NCBI RefSeq assembly: GCF_026168105.1
Contig: NZ_LBMW01000019.1
Coordinates: forward strand, 62,001-126,000
Source: Streptomyces hygroscopicus
GTDB lineage: Bacteria > Actinomycetota > Actinomycetes > Streptomycetales > Streptomycetaceae
DNA: 64,000 nt
Direction: 5' to 3'
The notes under the pieces are model-generated. The model was not told the origin of the DNA and searched no databases. It saw nothing but the letters and a program-made list of their open reading frames with translations. How positions within the stretch are numbered: position 1 is the first letter of the stretch; each line of letters begins with the position of its first letter. This document shows positions 50,604 through 58,654 of the stretch, piece after piece. Both the position numbers and the translations under genes were made by a program.

Positions 50604-50879
50604 ATGACCGGAGTCGAACCGGGCCGGCTGACCGACCAGCAGCTCATGAAGGAGCTGGAGACGATCCACCGCACGCGCCACGACACGTTGCTGTACGGCT
50701 CGAACGACGCGCTGCGCGCCCACAACGGCCGTATGGCGCAACTGGAGGGCGAATACCTGCGCCGCCATCCGCGCCGCCTGATCGCGGCGAGCCGCACGCG
50801 CGACGGGGCCCGGATACGGGAAATGGCCGTACGAGAGCTCGGAACCGCCGAACACCAGGGTGCCGACCCCGCCCGCTGA
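50604..50879 (+). CDS. DUF6158-family small protein
   Basis: The 91-residue soluble, helical protein matches a small Streptomyces family I know as DUF6158: GRLTDQQLMKELETIHRTRHDT, LLYGSNDALRAHNGRMAQLEGEYLRRHPRR (by sense) and a final RTRDGARIRE. Function unknown. ATG start; GCGGGGT upstream is a weak ribosome-binding site. It is divergent from the BaeRF2 gene, 85 bp away, and is followed by two hairpins. Confidence 0.75.
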   Translation: MTGVEPGRLTDQQLMKELETIHRTRHDTLLYGSNDALRAHNGRMAQLEGEYLRRHPRRLIAASRTRDGARIREMAVRELGTAEHQGADPAR

Positions 50880-50914
50880 CGAAACCCGGGCCGCACGAGG
50901 GCCCACCACGCCCA

Positions 50915-50939
50915 CAGGGCCGCCCGCGGGGCGGCCCTG
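50915..50939 (+). terminator. Hairpin terminator
   Basis: CAGGGCCGCCC (50915-50925) pairs with 50929-50939 across a GCG loop, 36 bp past the DUF6158 stop. Confidence 0.55.
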
Positions 50940-50994
50940 CGCATCCCACATACCGCGCGCCCGGTGCACCACCACCGTCTCCCCGCACAGCGCC

Positions 50995-51032
50995 GCGACC
51001 GGTGCCCGACCCACGGGTCGGGCACCGGTCGC
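50995..51032. terminator. Perfect 18-bp hairpin terminator
   Basis: Arms 50995-51012 and 51015-51032 are fully complementary. It separates the convergent DUF6158 and PfpI genes and backs up the smaller hairpin before it. Confidence 0.75.
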
Positions 51033-51059
51033 CCGCGCGCCGAGGCCCGGAGCTTCCGC

Positions 51060-51599
51060 CTAGCTCTTCTCCGCGCCGAACTCCGTCAGGATCGCCTCGT
51101 TGAACGCCTTCAGGTCGTCCGGCTTGCGGCTGGTGATCAGCGTGTTGGGACCCTGGTCGATCCGTACCTGCTCATCGACCCATGTGCCGCCCGCGTTGCG
51201 GATGTCCGTACGCAGGCTGGGCCACGACGTCAGCGTACGGCCACGTACGACGTCGGCCTCGACCAGCGTCCACGGCGCATGACAGATCGCGGCGACCGGA
51301 CGGCCCTGCGTGAAGAAGGAGTGCACGAACTCCACCGCCCGCTTGTCCATCCGCAGGAAGTCCGGGTTGGCCACGCCGCCCGGCAGCACCAGCCCGTCGA
51401 AGGACTCGGCCTGCACCTGGCCCACGACAGCGTCCACCGGGAACGTGTCCGCCCTGTCCAAGTGGTTGAACGCCTGGATGTGCCCCGGCTTCGTCGACAC
51501 CAGAACCGGCTCGTGACCGGCGTCGGCCAGCGCCTGCCAGGGGTCGGTGAGTTCCACCTGCTCGACGCCCTCGTGCGCGGTCAGGAACGCGATACGCAT
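51060..51599 (-). CDS. PfpI/DJ-1-family protein (type 1 glutamine amidotransferase-like)
   Basis: The 179-residue protein has the DJ-1/PfpI fold: RIAFLTAHEGVEQVELTDPW with the conserved Glu, DGLVLPGGVANPD, and the nucleophile elbow AAICHAPWTLVEA with Cys-His. The end (ITSRKPDDLKAFNEAIL) is typical of the YhbO/PfpI branch. Members act as stress-induced deglycases or chaperones; the activity is debated. The ATG has GGAGG at 5 nt. Single gene. Confidence 0.92.
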   Translation of the reverse strand: MRIAFLTAHEGVEQVELTDPWQALADAGHEPVLVSTKPGHIQAFNHLDRADTFPVDAVVGQVQAESFDGLVLPGGVANPDFLRMDKRAVEFVHSFFTQGRPVAAICHAPWTLVEADVVRGRTLTSWPSLRTDIRNAGGTWVDEQVRIDQGPNTLITSRKPDDLKAFNEAILTEFGAEKS

Positions 51600-51938
51600 G
51601 ATGTCCTCCATCCTTTCTCCGCCTGTGTGCGGTCACCCCGCGGCCCCGGCCAACTGCACCGAGAGCGGCGGGGGGTTGACCCCGGCACGAACCAGAACGG
51701 CAGCAGCCCGTACAGGAGATACCGGGTGGTCGCGTCGCCGACGTCCACGGTGGCGCCGTACGACGCGGCCCGGCCGCGTCCGGCCGCCCTCACACCCAGG
51801 CTCACAGTGCCCACGGTCGGCGGGTCGGCGGGTCGGCGCCTCGGCGACAGCCCGCAATGTGATGTCACAGTCCGTGAGTACGCCGTCCGAGCCCTCGGGC
51901 GCCGGTGCGACGAGGCTCGCAGTCCCCCAGCCGGTTGC
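51600..51938. other. Intergenic region
   Basis: 339 bp between the PfpI and DUF2795 genes, both leftward. It contains short GGGTCGGCG repeats near 51810-51840. No gene or clear promoter was recognised. Confidence 0.35.
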
Positions 51939-52337
51939 TCATGCGCTCCGCCCGGTCCGCTCCGCCCCCCGTGCGAGGGCTTCAGCGAGCCGCTCGGCGT
52001 TGGCGTAGCGCGCCGGGCGCGGAAGCCGCCCCACGGCCTCGACCAGGGGATCGGGCGCGTTCCGGTCGCGCAGGGCGCGAACCAGGTCGCTCGGAGTCGC
52101 GGGGAATTGGCCACGCCCGAGATACCGGGCCAGCTCCAGACGAGTGGACTCCAGGGCCGTCCGGGGATCGCCGGGCACCACCGCTCCGCGCCAGACCTCA
52201 GGGTCGTCGTCGGCGGTCGGCTCCGGGTCGTGCCACTCGTCGCTCCGGGTGGGATGCCCGGACCTGAGCAGACCCTGCAATTCATGCTTCATCTCTTCGT
52301 CACGGTGGGCACTCATCCGGTCGCTGCCTCGCTGCAT
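51939..52337 (-). CDS. DUF2795-domain protein
   Basis: The 132-residue protein has a charged N-terminal half and a C-terminal DUF2795 domain (about 75-125; LGRGQFPATPSDLVRALRDR, APDPLVEAVGRLP, RYANAERLAEAL). DUF2795 is a small helical domain common in Streptomyces stress loci; function unknown. ATG 52337 has GGAGGG 4 nt upstream; a second ATG (MSAHRD) lies a few codons in. A SigB-like promoter precedes it. Confidence 0.75.
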   Translation of the reverse strand: MQRGSDRMSAHRDEEMKHELQGLLRSGHPTRSDEWHDPEPTADDDPEVWRGAVVPGDPRTALESTRLELARYLGRGQFPATPSDLVRALRDRNAPDPLVEAVGRLPRPARYANAERLAEALARGAERTGRSA

Positions 52338-52851
52338 GACTCCCTCCAGATGTTCGGGGGCGCCCACCGCGTACCCGGTGGGCCGGGATCGACACGGACG
52401 GATGGCAGGTAGTCGGTGGCTACTTCCGCTCGTGCGGGGCAGGAACTCCCGCACCTTCGCCGTCAAGCCCTGGCGGATCATCGATCCGCGGCCCGCGTCG
52501 CCCTTCGGGATCGCCGCCGCCGTGGCTCCGTTCTGCTCCCGGCGTGCGGCGGGACCCGGCGGCGACGCCGGGTCCGTGACGAACTCGACGATCGCCGGGC
52601 CGTCCGTATCCAGTCCAGCGCGCCGGCCCGCCTCCACGTCCTCCGGCTTCTCCACCCCGGCGCCCCGACACCCTTGGGGAACCGCTGTGTTTGCTGTGCA
52701 TGCGGCGGGGCAGGCGCTGTCTCAGTGCTTCGGACAGGAGGCACGTCCGTGGGAGCGGAGAAGCCCCGCCACGGGTGTGTCTTTTTGTCCCGGGCGCCCC
52801 TCCCACGGTGACTGTCCACCCCAGGCACCACCAAGGGAGTTGCGGCTCATC
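52338..52851. other. Divergent regulatory region upstream of DUF2795 and the sigma factor
   Basis: 514 bp without a convincing gene. It holds the SigB-like promoter of the DUF2795 gene. On the plus strand GTTT at 52689 followed at 15 bp by GGGCAG is a weak SigB-like match that could serve autoregulation of the sigma gene. Confidence 0.4.
52371..52395 (-). promoter_or_regulatory. SigB-like promoter of the DUF2795 gene
   Basis: On the minus strand GTGT (52395-52392), 15-bp spacer and GGGTAC (52376-52371), 34 bp before the start codon. Confidence 0.5.
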
Positions 52852-53646
52852 ATGCAGAACCGAGCGAGCGTGAAGCACCACCCCCACGACGACGCCCCTG
52901 ACACCGCGGAGGCCTTCCGCAGGCTCGCGGCCCTCCCTCCTGGCCCCGAGCGCGACGCGCTCCGCGACACGATCGTCGAGGCCTGGTTGCCCATGGCCGA
53001 GCGGCTCGCGGGCCGCTTCCGCAACCGCGGCGAGAGCCTCGACGATCTGCGCCAGGTCGCGGCGCTCGGCCTCGTCAAGGCGGTCGACCGGTACGACCCG
53101 GAGCGCGGCCACGCCTTCGAGAGCTACGCCGTCCCCACCGTCACCGGGGAGATCAAGCGTCACTTCCGCGACCACATGTGGACCCTGCATGTCCCGCGCC
53201 GCGTCCAGGACCTGCGCAACCGTGTCCGGTTCGCCTGCCAGGACCTGTCGGCGACCATCCCGGGCCGCAGGCCGACCGTCGCTGAGATCGCCGAGCAAGC
53301 CAGGATGAGCGAGGAGGACGTCCTGGTGGGCCTCGAGGCCCTGGAGAGCTTCACCGCCCTGTCCCTGGACGCCGAACTGCCGGGCAGCGAGGACGGGTAC
53401 TCGCTCAGCGACTCGCTCGGCTCGCCCGACCCCGCGCTCGACACCGTCGTGGACCGCGAGGCCGTCAAGCCCCGGCTGCAGGCCCTGCCCGAGCGCGAAC
53501 GCGCCATCCTCTACATGCGGTTCTTCGACGACATGACCCAGAGCAGCATCGCGGAACGGCTCGGCATCTCCCAGATGCATGTCTCCCGTCTGATCAGCCG
53601 CTGCTGCGACCGGCTCCGCGAACAGGTGATGAGGGACGCCGCGTAA
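52852..53646 (+). CDS. SigB/SigF-family RNA polymerase sigma factor
   Basis: The 264-residue sigma factor has region 2 (AERLAGRFRNRGESLDDLRQVAALGLVKAVDRYDPERG by sense), region 3 (TVAEIAEQARMSEEDVLVGLEAL) and region 4 (RERAILYMRFFDDMTQSSIAERLGISQMHVSRLI by sense). It fits the stress/sporulation SigB-F-G group of Streptomyces. Such factors are usually held by an anti-sigma kinase and freed by an antagonist; no such partner is adjacent, though an orphan SpoIIE phosphatase is at 2575. The ATG is weakly supported by AAGGGAG 13 nt upstream. Several nearby promoters fit this sigma class. Confidence 0.93.
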   Translation: MQNRASVKHHPHDDAPDTAEAFRRLAALPPGPERDALRDTIVEAWLPMAERLAGRFRNRGESLDDLRQVAALGLVKAVDRYDPERGHAFESYAVPTVTGEIKRHFRDHMWTLHVPRRVQDLRNRVRFACQDLSATIPGRRPTVAEIAEQARMSEEDVLVGLEALESFTALSLDAELPGSEDGYSLSDSLGSPDPALDTVVDREAVKPRLQALPERERAILYMRFFDDMTQSSIAERLGISQMHVSRLISRCCDRLREQVMRDAA

Positions 53647-53947
53647 CGGCAGGGGGGGCATCCCCCTGCCGCTCACCGCACCCATCGCCTGGGCGATATG
53701 GCGGGACATCAGGTCCATCGCGCGGGCCCTCGCCATCCAGAACGCCGAACGCCGGCCGGGCACCGTTGCGCAACGGCGTGGGCATCCCCCCGGTGCACGA
53801 CTGCGGTCCCTTTTGTCACCCGCCCGGCGGTGCCGGTAGCGCGAATGGGGCACGGCCGCGCGCGGGCCCGGGCCGGGCGGGCTGTCATGGGGGTGCGAGG
53901 GCACGGCCTTCGTGCCCCCGGAGGAACCGGCCGAAGGAGCCCCCCGC
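53647..53947. other. Intergenic region, no convincing gene
   Basis: 301 bp between the sigma factor and the secreted repeat protein. No clear terminator or promoter was recognised; frames across it look like chance. Confidence 0.35.
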
Positions 53948-55054
53948 ATGCGCTGCAGTGCCCGTGTCCTGTCCGCCGCCGCCGTGGCCGGTGCCGCCGT
54001 GGGCGTCCTTGCCCCGCCCGCGTCCGCCGACCCGTCAGCGGACATCACCCCGCGCGCCGTCGCACCCGGCGGCACGGTCATCGTCTCGGTGGCCTGCGAC
54101 GCGGCCGCGGGCACCCTGCCCGACTTCATCGAGGCCTCCTCGCCGGGCTTCGAGGAGGGCAGAGTCCGGCTGAGACGGCTCGAGGACTTCGGCGGCCGGG
54201 ACGAGGGCAAGGCCGGTGTCCTGTACAGCGGCACGGCCCGGACTCCCGTCGCCGGGTCCGCCGACAGCGGCTCCCATCCGATCGCACGGCAGCCCGAGTG
54301 GGCCGTCGACGGCCGGTGCCCGGTGGCCCCGGACGGCCGCGAGAAGCCATGGAGCGCCTGGTTCAGCGTGTGCCACGACGGCACAGGGCGGCAGGGGGAG
54401 GGCGATGGCCGACAGCCGGGGCACCAGTTGGGGGATGGCGATGGTCGGGTGTCGGGGAGGCTGCAGGGGGACGGCGACGGTCGGCAGTCGGGGCGGCAGC
54501 AAGGGGATGGCCGGGCTCAGCTGCCCGTTGAGGTCCCGGGCACGCTGCCGGGCGGGCAGCTGGGAGACGGCGATGGTCGGGTGTCGGGGAGGCTGCAGGG
54601 GGAGGGCCAGGTCCAGGTGCCCGGGGAGTCTCCGACCAGGCTGCCGGGGGACGACGGGGGGCGGCAGCAGGGGCAAGGGCTGGGCGAGGGTCAGGGCAGG
54701 CAGCAAGGGCAAGACCAGGGTCAAGGCGTACAGCAAGGGCAGGGCCGGAACGAGGGTCAGGGCAGGCAGCAGGGGCAAGGGCTGGGCGAGGGTCAGGGCA
54801 GGCAGCAAGGACAGGGCCAGGGTCAAGGCGTACAGCAAGGGCAGGGCCGGAACGAGGGCCAGGGCAAGCAGGACGGGGAGCGGCAGTCGGGGACGCGGCC
54901 GCCCGTAGGGGCCCAGCACGGGGTGCAGGCGGGCGAGGGCGGTGCCTTCAAGGGGTCCGTGCCCGCGCTTGCCACGGGAGGCACCCTGATCGCGGGGGCT
55001 CTCGGTGCAGCGGTGCACCGGGTATGGCGGCGCAGACCGTCCGGCTGCGGCTGA
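53948..55054 (+). CDS. Secreted protein with Gln/Gly repeats and C-terminal membrane anchor
   Basis: The 368-residue protein has a clear signal peptide (RVLSAAAVAGAAVGVLAPPASA, cut near residue 27; written by sense). A folded N-terminal domain of about 115 residues with two or three Cys follows (SADITPRAVAPGGTVIVSVAC), a layout seen in small Streptomyces secreted proteins. Residues 150-310 are low-complexity Gly/Gln/Arg repeats, including a 34-residue unit repeated twice. The end has a hydrophobic stretch (ALATGGTLIAGALGAAV) and Arg-rich tail, resembling a wall or membrane anchor but without LPxTG. Function unknown. Confidence 0.75.
   Translation: MRCSARVLSAAAVAGAAVGVLAPPASADPSADITPRAVAPGGTVIVSVACDAAAGTLPDFIEASSPGFEEGRVRLRRLEDFGGRDEGKAGVLYSGTARTPVAGSADSGSHPIARQPEWAVDGRCPVAPDGREKPWSAWFSVCHDGTGRQGEGDGRQPGHQLGDGDGRVSGRLQGDGDGRQSGRQQGDGRAQLPVEVPGTLPGGQLGDGDGRVSGRLQGEGQVQVPGESPTRLPGDDGGRQQGQGLGEGQGRQQGQDQGQGVQQGQGRNEGQGRQQGQGLGEGQGRQQGQGQGQGVQQGQGRNEGQGKQDGERQSGTRPPVGAQHGVQAGEGGAFKGSVPALATGGTLIAGALGAAVHRVWRRRPSGCG
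54662..54865 (+). repeat. 102-bp tandem repeat within the secreted protein gene
   Basis: Two copies with a period of 102 bp encode 34-residue units rich in QGQG and EGQG, differing at only a few bases. Shorter repeats encoding GDGRVSGRLQG lie upstream (about 54430 and 54565). Confidence 0.8.
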
Positions 55055-55132
55055 CGTGATCCGGGCAACTCGGGCGAACGCCCATGACCGACGGGAACCC
55101 GGGGTACTCAGAGCCCGAGGGCACCTTCGACG

Positions 55133-55171
55133 CCGTAGAGGAGAACCGTAGAGGAACACCGTAGAGGAATT
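55133..55171 (+). repeat. Three 13-bp direct repeats
   Basis: CCGTAGAGGA recurs at 55133, 55146 and 55159, in the 214-bp gap before the aminotransferase-fold gene. The period of 13 bp is not a helical turn multiple. Function unknown. Confidence 0.6.
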
Positions 55172-55268
55172 GGAGTGCGGGAACAGGCGACGGCCACGTG
55201 CCCAGGGCCCGCGGCGAGCCGGTGCCCGGGGGCCCCGGCACGGCACCACGGACTGCGCGGAGGCACAT

Positions 55269-56513
55269 ATGCGGAGGGACACGGAAGGGCACGGCCCCGT
55301 CCGTTACGGACCGCCCCTTCCCGCGCAGGGGCTGCCCCTCCTGCCGGGCCTGTCCGCTGCGCTCGCCGACGCCGCGTACCGCGACGGCACCGACTCCATC
55401 GGCGCCGCACCCGCACTCCTCGACGCCGCCTGCGGCTATTTCGGCAGGCGCGGGCTGGCCGCCGAACCCCACATGCTCGCCGCCGCCCCCGGTGCCCCCG
55501 CCCTGCTCGTCGCGCTCACCGCCGCGGTCGGCGGCGACGTCCTCGTCCCACGACCGTGCCCCGCCTGGTGGACGCCCCAGGCCCGGGCGCTGGGACGGTC
55601 CGTGTTCCATGTGGCGACCCCCGCGGAGTGCGGCGGCGTCCCGGACCCCTACGCCCTGCTGGAAACCGTCCGCAGGATCCGCGCCGAAGGCGGAGACCCG
55701 CGCCTGCTCGTGCTGGCGGTCGCCGACGACCCCACCGGCACTGTGGCACCGCCGGAGGTGGTGCACGAGACCGTCGAGGCCGCCGCCGGCGAGGGACTCC
55801 ACCTGGTGAGCGACGAGACCTGGCGCGACACCGTGCACCGGCCGCACGACACCGTGTTGCTCAGCCCCGCCGAGATGCTCCCCGACCGGGTCACCGTCGT
55901 CACCGACCTCGCCGGCGCCCTCCTCCCGGCCTGCTGGCCCGCGGCCGTCGCCCGTTTCCCGGCCACCACCGACGGCACCGAGCTGCGCGCCCGCGTCCTC
56001 GATGTGCTCACCGCGCTGGGCGCCCGTATCGCCGACCCGGTGGCCGCTGCGGGCGCGTACGCCCTCGACGAGCCCCCCGACGTCGTCGAGCGCCTCACCG
56101 GCGCCACCGAACTGCACGCGCGCGTGGCCGCCGCCGTGCACCGGGCCGTCGTCGCCGCGGGCGCATTCGCCCGGCCCCCGCAGGCCGGGCGTCACCTCTA
56201 CGCCGACCTCGGACCGCTGCGCCCGGCCCTCGGCGCGCACGGTGTCGGCGACGCACAGGAACTGGAGGACTTCCTCACCGCCCGGCTCGGCATGCCCGCG
56301 CCGGGCGGCCACCGCTTCGGGGACGAGCTGGCCGCACTCCGCGTCCGCCTGTCCACCGGCCCGTTCCTCGGCACGACCGCCGAGGAACGGGCCCGATGCC
56401 TCGTCGCACCCGAGCCGCTGGAACTGCCACACGTGCAACGCGCGTTGATCCTGCTGAGGTCGGTGCTCGACGATCTCCGCGACGACGCTCAGCGATGGGA
56501 GCCTCCTCGATGA
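55269..56513 (+). CDS. Aminotransferase-fold (class I/II) protein lacking the PLP lysine
   Basis: The 414-residue protein follows the fold-type I aminotransferase plan: a glycine/alanine-rich AAPGAPALLVALTAAVGG helix, the aromatic stacking region, ADDPTGTVAPPEVV in place of NPxNPTG, and SDETWRD in place of the DExY motif. But where the PLP-binding SxSK should be it reads VTDLAGALLPACWP, and the whole protein has no lysine at all, so no Schiff base can form. It is likely a non-catalytic or differently working relative. ATG 55269 has GGAGG at 5 nt. It overlaps the hydrolase gene by 4 bp. Confidence 0.8.
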   Translation: MRRDTEGHGPVRYGPPLPAQGLPLLPGLSAALADAAYRDGTDSIGAAPALLDAACGYFGRRGLAAEPHMLAAAPGAPALLVALTAAVGGDVLVPRPCPAWWTPQARALGRSVFHVATPAECGGVPDPYALLETVRRIRAEGGDPRLLVLAVADDPTGTVAPPEVVHETVEAAAGEGLHLVSDETWRDTVHRPHDTVLLSPAEMLPDRVTVVTDLAGALLPACWPAAVARFPATTDGTELRARVLDVLTALGARIADPVAAAGAYALDEPPDVVERLTGATELHARVAAAVHRAVVAAGAFARPPQAGRHLYADLGPLRPALGAHGVGDAQELEDFLTARLGMPAPGGHRFGDELAALRVRLSTGPFLGTTAEERARCLVAPEPLELPHVQRALILLRSVLDDLRDDAQRWEPPR

Positions 56514-57601
56514 CGCAACAGTCAGAGTCGACGACGGACGCCCTCCCGGCGCACCAGGACGCCGGTGAGCCGGCTTCCGTGTCCCTTCTGAGCCCCGGCC
56601 CCGGCCCCGGCTCCGGGCCGCTGGCCCCGCTGCCGCCGCTCGCCGAGCCCCGTCCGCTCGCCGAACGCCGTATCTGGCCCCGATCCTTCGTGGACAGGCT
56701 GACCGCGCCCCTGCCCGGGCTCAAGGCCTTCGCCCGCTTTGCGCGCGAGGGCGCGGTGCGGCCCGAGCCCGAAGGCCTGAAGGACATCCCGCTGTTGCCG
56801 TACGAGCCGGCGCCGCTGCCGCGGGTCGGCGCGCGCACGGTCGCCGTCTCGTGGGCGGGCCACGCCAGTTGGGTGGTGCGGATCGGCGGGCTGAGCGTCC
56901 TCACCGACCCGGTCTGGTCACGGCGCATCATCGGCACGCCCACCCGGATCACCCCCGTCGGTATCGCCTGGAGCGCACTGCCGCGCATCGACGCGGTCGT
57001 CATCAGCCACAACCACTACGACCATCTGGACGCTCCCACCCTGCGCAGACTCCCGCGCGAGACAGCGGTGTTCGTCCCGGCCGGCCTCGCCCCCTGGTTC
57101 CGGCGGCGCCGGTTCACGTGCGTCACCGAACTGGACTGGTGGGAGGGCGCCGAACTCGGCGGCGTGCGCTTCGACTTCGTTCCGGCGCACCACTGGTCCA
57201 AGCGCACCCTGACCGACACCTGCCGTTCGCTGTGGGGCGGTTGGGTGCTGACGGCGCCGGACGGACAGCGCCTGTACTTCGCGGGCGACACGGGCTATGG
57301 CCACTGGTTCGAGCGGATCGGCCGCCGCTATCCGGGGATCGATCTGGCGCTCATGCCGATCGGCGCGTACGACCCGCGATGGTGGCTCAGCGACGTGCAC
57401 TGTGATCCGGAGGAGGCGGTCCGGGCCATGGCCGACCTCGGGGCACGGCGGATGGCGCCCATGCACTGGGGCACGTTCGTACTGTCGGCGGAGCCGGTCC
57501 TGGAACCGCTGATGCGGGCGCGGGCGGCCTGGGAGAAGGAGGGGCTGGACCCCGAGGACCTGTGGGACCTGCCGGTGGGGGCGTCACGCGTGCTGGAGTG
57601 A
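56510..57601 (+). CDS. Metallo-beta-lactamase-fold hydrolase (NAPE-PLD/UlaG-like)
   Basis: The 363-residue protein has an MBL fold from about residue 110: VSWAGHASWVVRIGGLSVLTDP, the metal motif ISHNHYDHLD, FVPAHHWSKR, FAGDTGYG and MAPMHWGTF. This set of motifs matches N-acyl-phosphatidylethanolamine phospholipase D-like and UlaG-like hydrolases. The first ~50 residues are Pro/Gly/Ser-rich. Substrate unknown, perhaps a lipid phosphodiester. Its start overlaps the lysine-free aminotransferase-fold gene (ATGA), so the two are translated together. Confidence 0.88.
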   Translation: MTQQSESTTDALPAHQDAGEPASVSLLSPGPGPGSGPLAPLPPLAEPRPLAERRIWPRSFVDRLTAPLPGLKAFARFAREGAVRPEPEGLKDIPLLPYEPAPLPRVGARTVAVSWAGHASWVVRIGGLSVLTDPVWSRRIIGTPTRITPVGIAWSALPRIDAVVISHNHYDHLDAPTLRRLPRETAVFVPAGLAPWFRRRRFTCVTELDWWEGAELGGVRFDFVPAHHWSKRTLTDTCRSLWGGWVLTAPDGQRLYFAGDTGYGHWFERIGRRYPGIDLALMPIGAYDPRWWLSDVHCDPEEAVRAMADLGARRMAPMHWGTFVLSAEPVLEPLMRARAAWEKEGLDPEDLWDLPVGASRVLE

Positions 57602-57631
57602 GAGGGTCTCGCCCCCACAGAAGAGACACCG

Positions 57632-58028
57632 TCACCTCCGGCGCATGGGGCGCGGCAGGCGCACGAACTCGTCCCCCGGCGCGCGGAATCCACGGGGGGC
57701 GCACGAGATCCATGCCGATCGGCCCGTACGCGCCCTGGTGCACCGGCACCGCACTCCGCGCCATCAGCCGAGCCGCGGCCTGCGCCATCAGCCGAGCCGC
57801 GGCCTGCGCCATCAGCCGAGCCGTCGCCTGCGCCATCAGCCGAGCCGCCGCCTGCGCGACAAGCCGAGCCGCCGCTCGCGCCGTGCCAAGATGCTCCGGG
57901 CCCAGCTCCGGTCCCCGGCCGCCGACCGGCCACAGCCCGATGTCCACGTCCGCGTCCGCGGCCGGGGCCGGGGCCGGGGACGACGGCGGGTCGTCACCGC
58001 ATCGCCGCAGATACGCGCGGTAGCACAC
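57632..58028 (-). pseudogene. Possible frameshifted gene with Ala-rich repeats
   Basis: The minus frame has good Streptomyces codon use and protein-like text from a GTG at 58028 (CYRAYLRRCGDD; DIGLWPVGGRGPELGPEH). It then runs through five 8-residue repeats of AARLMAQA type to GPIGMDLVRPPWIPRAG. There the frame goes wrong at a 5-G run (minus; 57677-57673). Removing one base gives GDEFVRLPRPMRRR and a stop at 57632, a much more natural end; the uncorrected frame reads on into the hydrolase gene. Either a real frameshift or a sequencing error. No family recognised. Confidence 0.4.
57760..57879. repeat. Five 24-bp tandem repeats
   Basis: Units beginning GCCATCAGCCGAGCC start at 57760, 57784, 57808, 57832 and, degenerate, 57856. 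The period is a multiple of three and keeps the candidate minus-strand reading frame. Confidence 0.85.
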
Positions 58029-58178
58029 GAACTGCGGGCCCGTCAGGAAAGGTGCACAGTCGTGCAGGTGGCGTGACCCCGCCAGGTGATCCCGGCCGAC
58101 ACCCCTGTGCCCCCTTCGTGCGACTCCCCCCGAGCCCGCGGTCAGGAGTAGGGTCGGCGGCTGAGGTGAGGGGGCACC

Positions 58179-58631
58179 ATGGGAGATGCGCACGGCACCT
58201 CCGGCCCGCGCGAGGCCGGCGGCCGGCCGGTCACGGTCCGGGTCACGGCGATCGCCAGTCTGACGCCGCTGGAGGAGCTGGACGCCGAGCCCTTCCTCGT
58301 CGACTCCCGCAGCCAGCACGCGATGTGCGCGCGCTGGGCGGCGGAGCGGGGATACGTGGTGACGAGGGAGCTTCTGGTTCGGGGCCTGCGCCCCGACCAC
58401 GGTGCGCTGTGGACGGACGTGGAAGCGGGCCTCGTCGACCTGTTCGTGGCCCCCAGCCACCGCGTCCTGGAACGAGCCCTGTCCTCGGTGGAGGAGTTCA
58501 CCGCCGAGTGCGCGCGGCGGGGCGTCCGCGTCGAGACGGTCGGCCGCGCGGAACCCTCGTACGACGCCCAGATGAAGGCCTGCGTCCATCGTCGGCTGTC
58601 CCTGCCGACGGCTGGCTACGACGGCCGGTGA
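58179..58631 (+). CDS. Serine-recombinase-like domain protein without the catalytic serine
   Basis: The 150-residue protein has good codon use, an ATG start and GGTGAGGGG upstream. Its order of elements (a SRSQHAMCARWAAERGYVV helix, GLRPDHGALWTDVEAGLVDLFVA, HRVLERALSSVEEF, then AARRGVRVETV-like CARRGVRVETV) resembles the resolvase N-terminal domain. The catalytic Tyr-x-Arg-x-Ser motif and the arginine pair are missing, and there is no DNA-binding domain. It is probably a domesticated resolvase-fold protein; function unknown. Confidence 0.6.
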   Translation: MGDAHGTSGPREAGGRPVTVRVTAIASLTPLEELDAEPFLVDSRSQHAMCARWAAERGYVVTRELLVRGLRPDHGALWTDVEAGLVDLFVAPSHRVLERALSSVEEFTAECARRGVRVETVGRAEPSYDAQMKACVHRRLSLPTAGYDGR

Positions 58632-58654
58632 CAGACGAGGACGGGCCACGAAGG

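Noticed and set aside
57760..57879. Tandem 24-bp repeats as a CRISPR array
   Set aside because: The units are directly adjacent without unique spacers, so this is a coding or slippage repeat.
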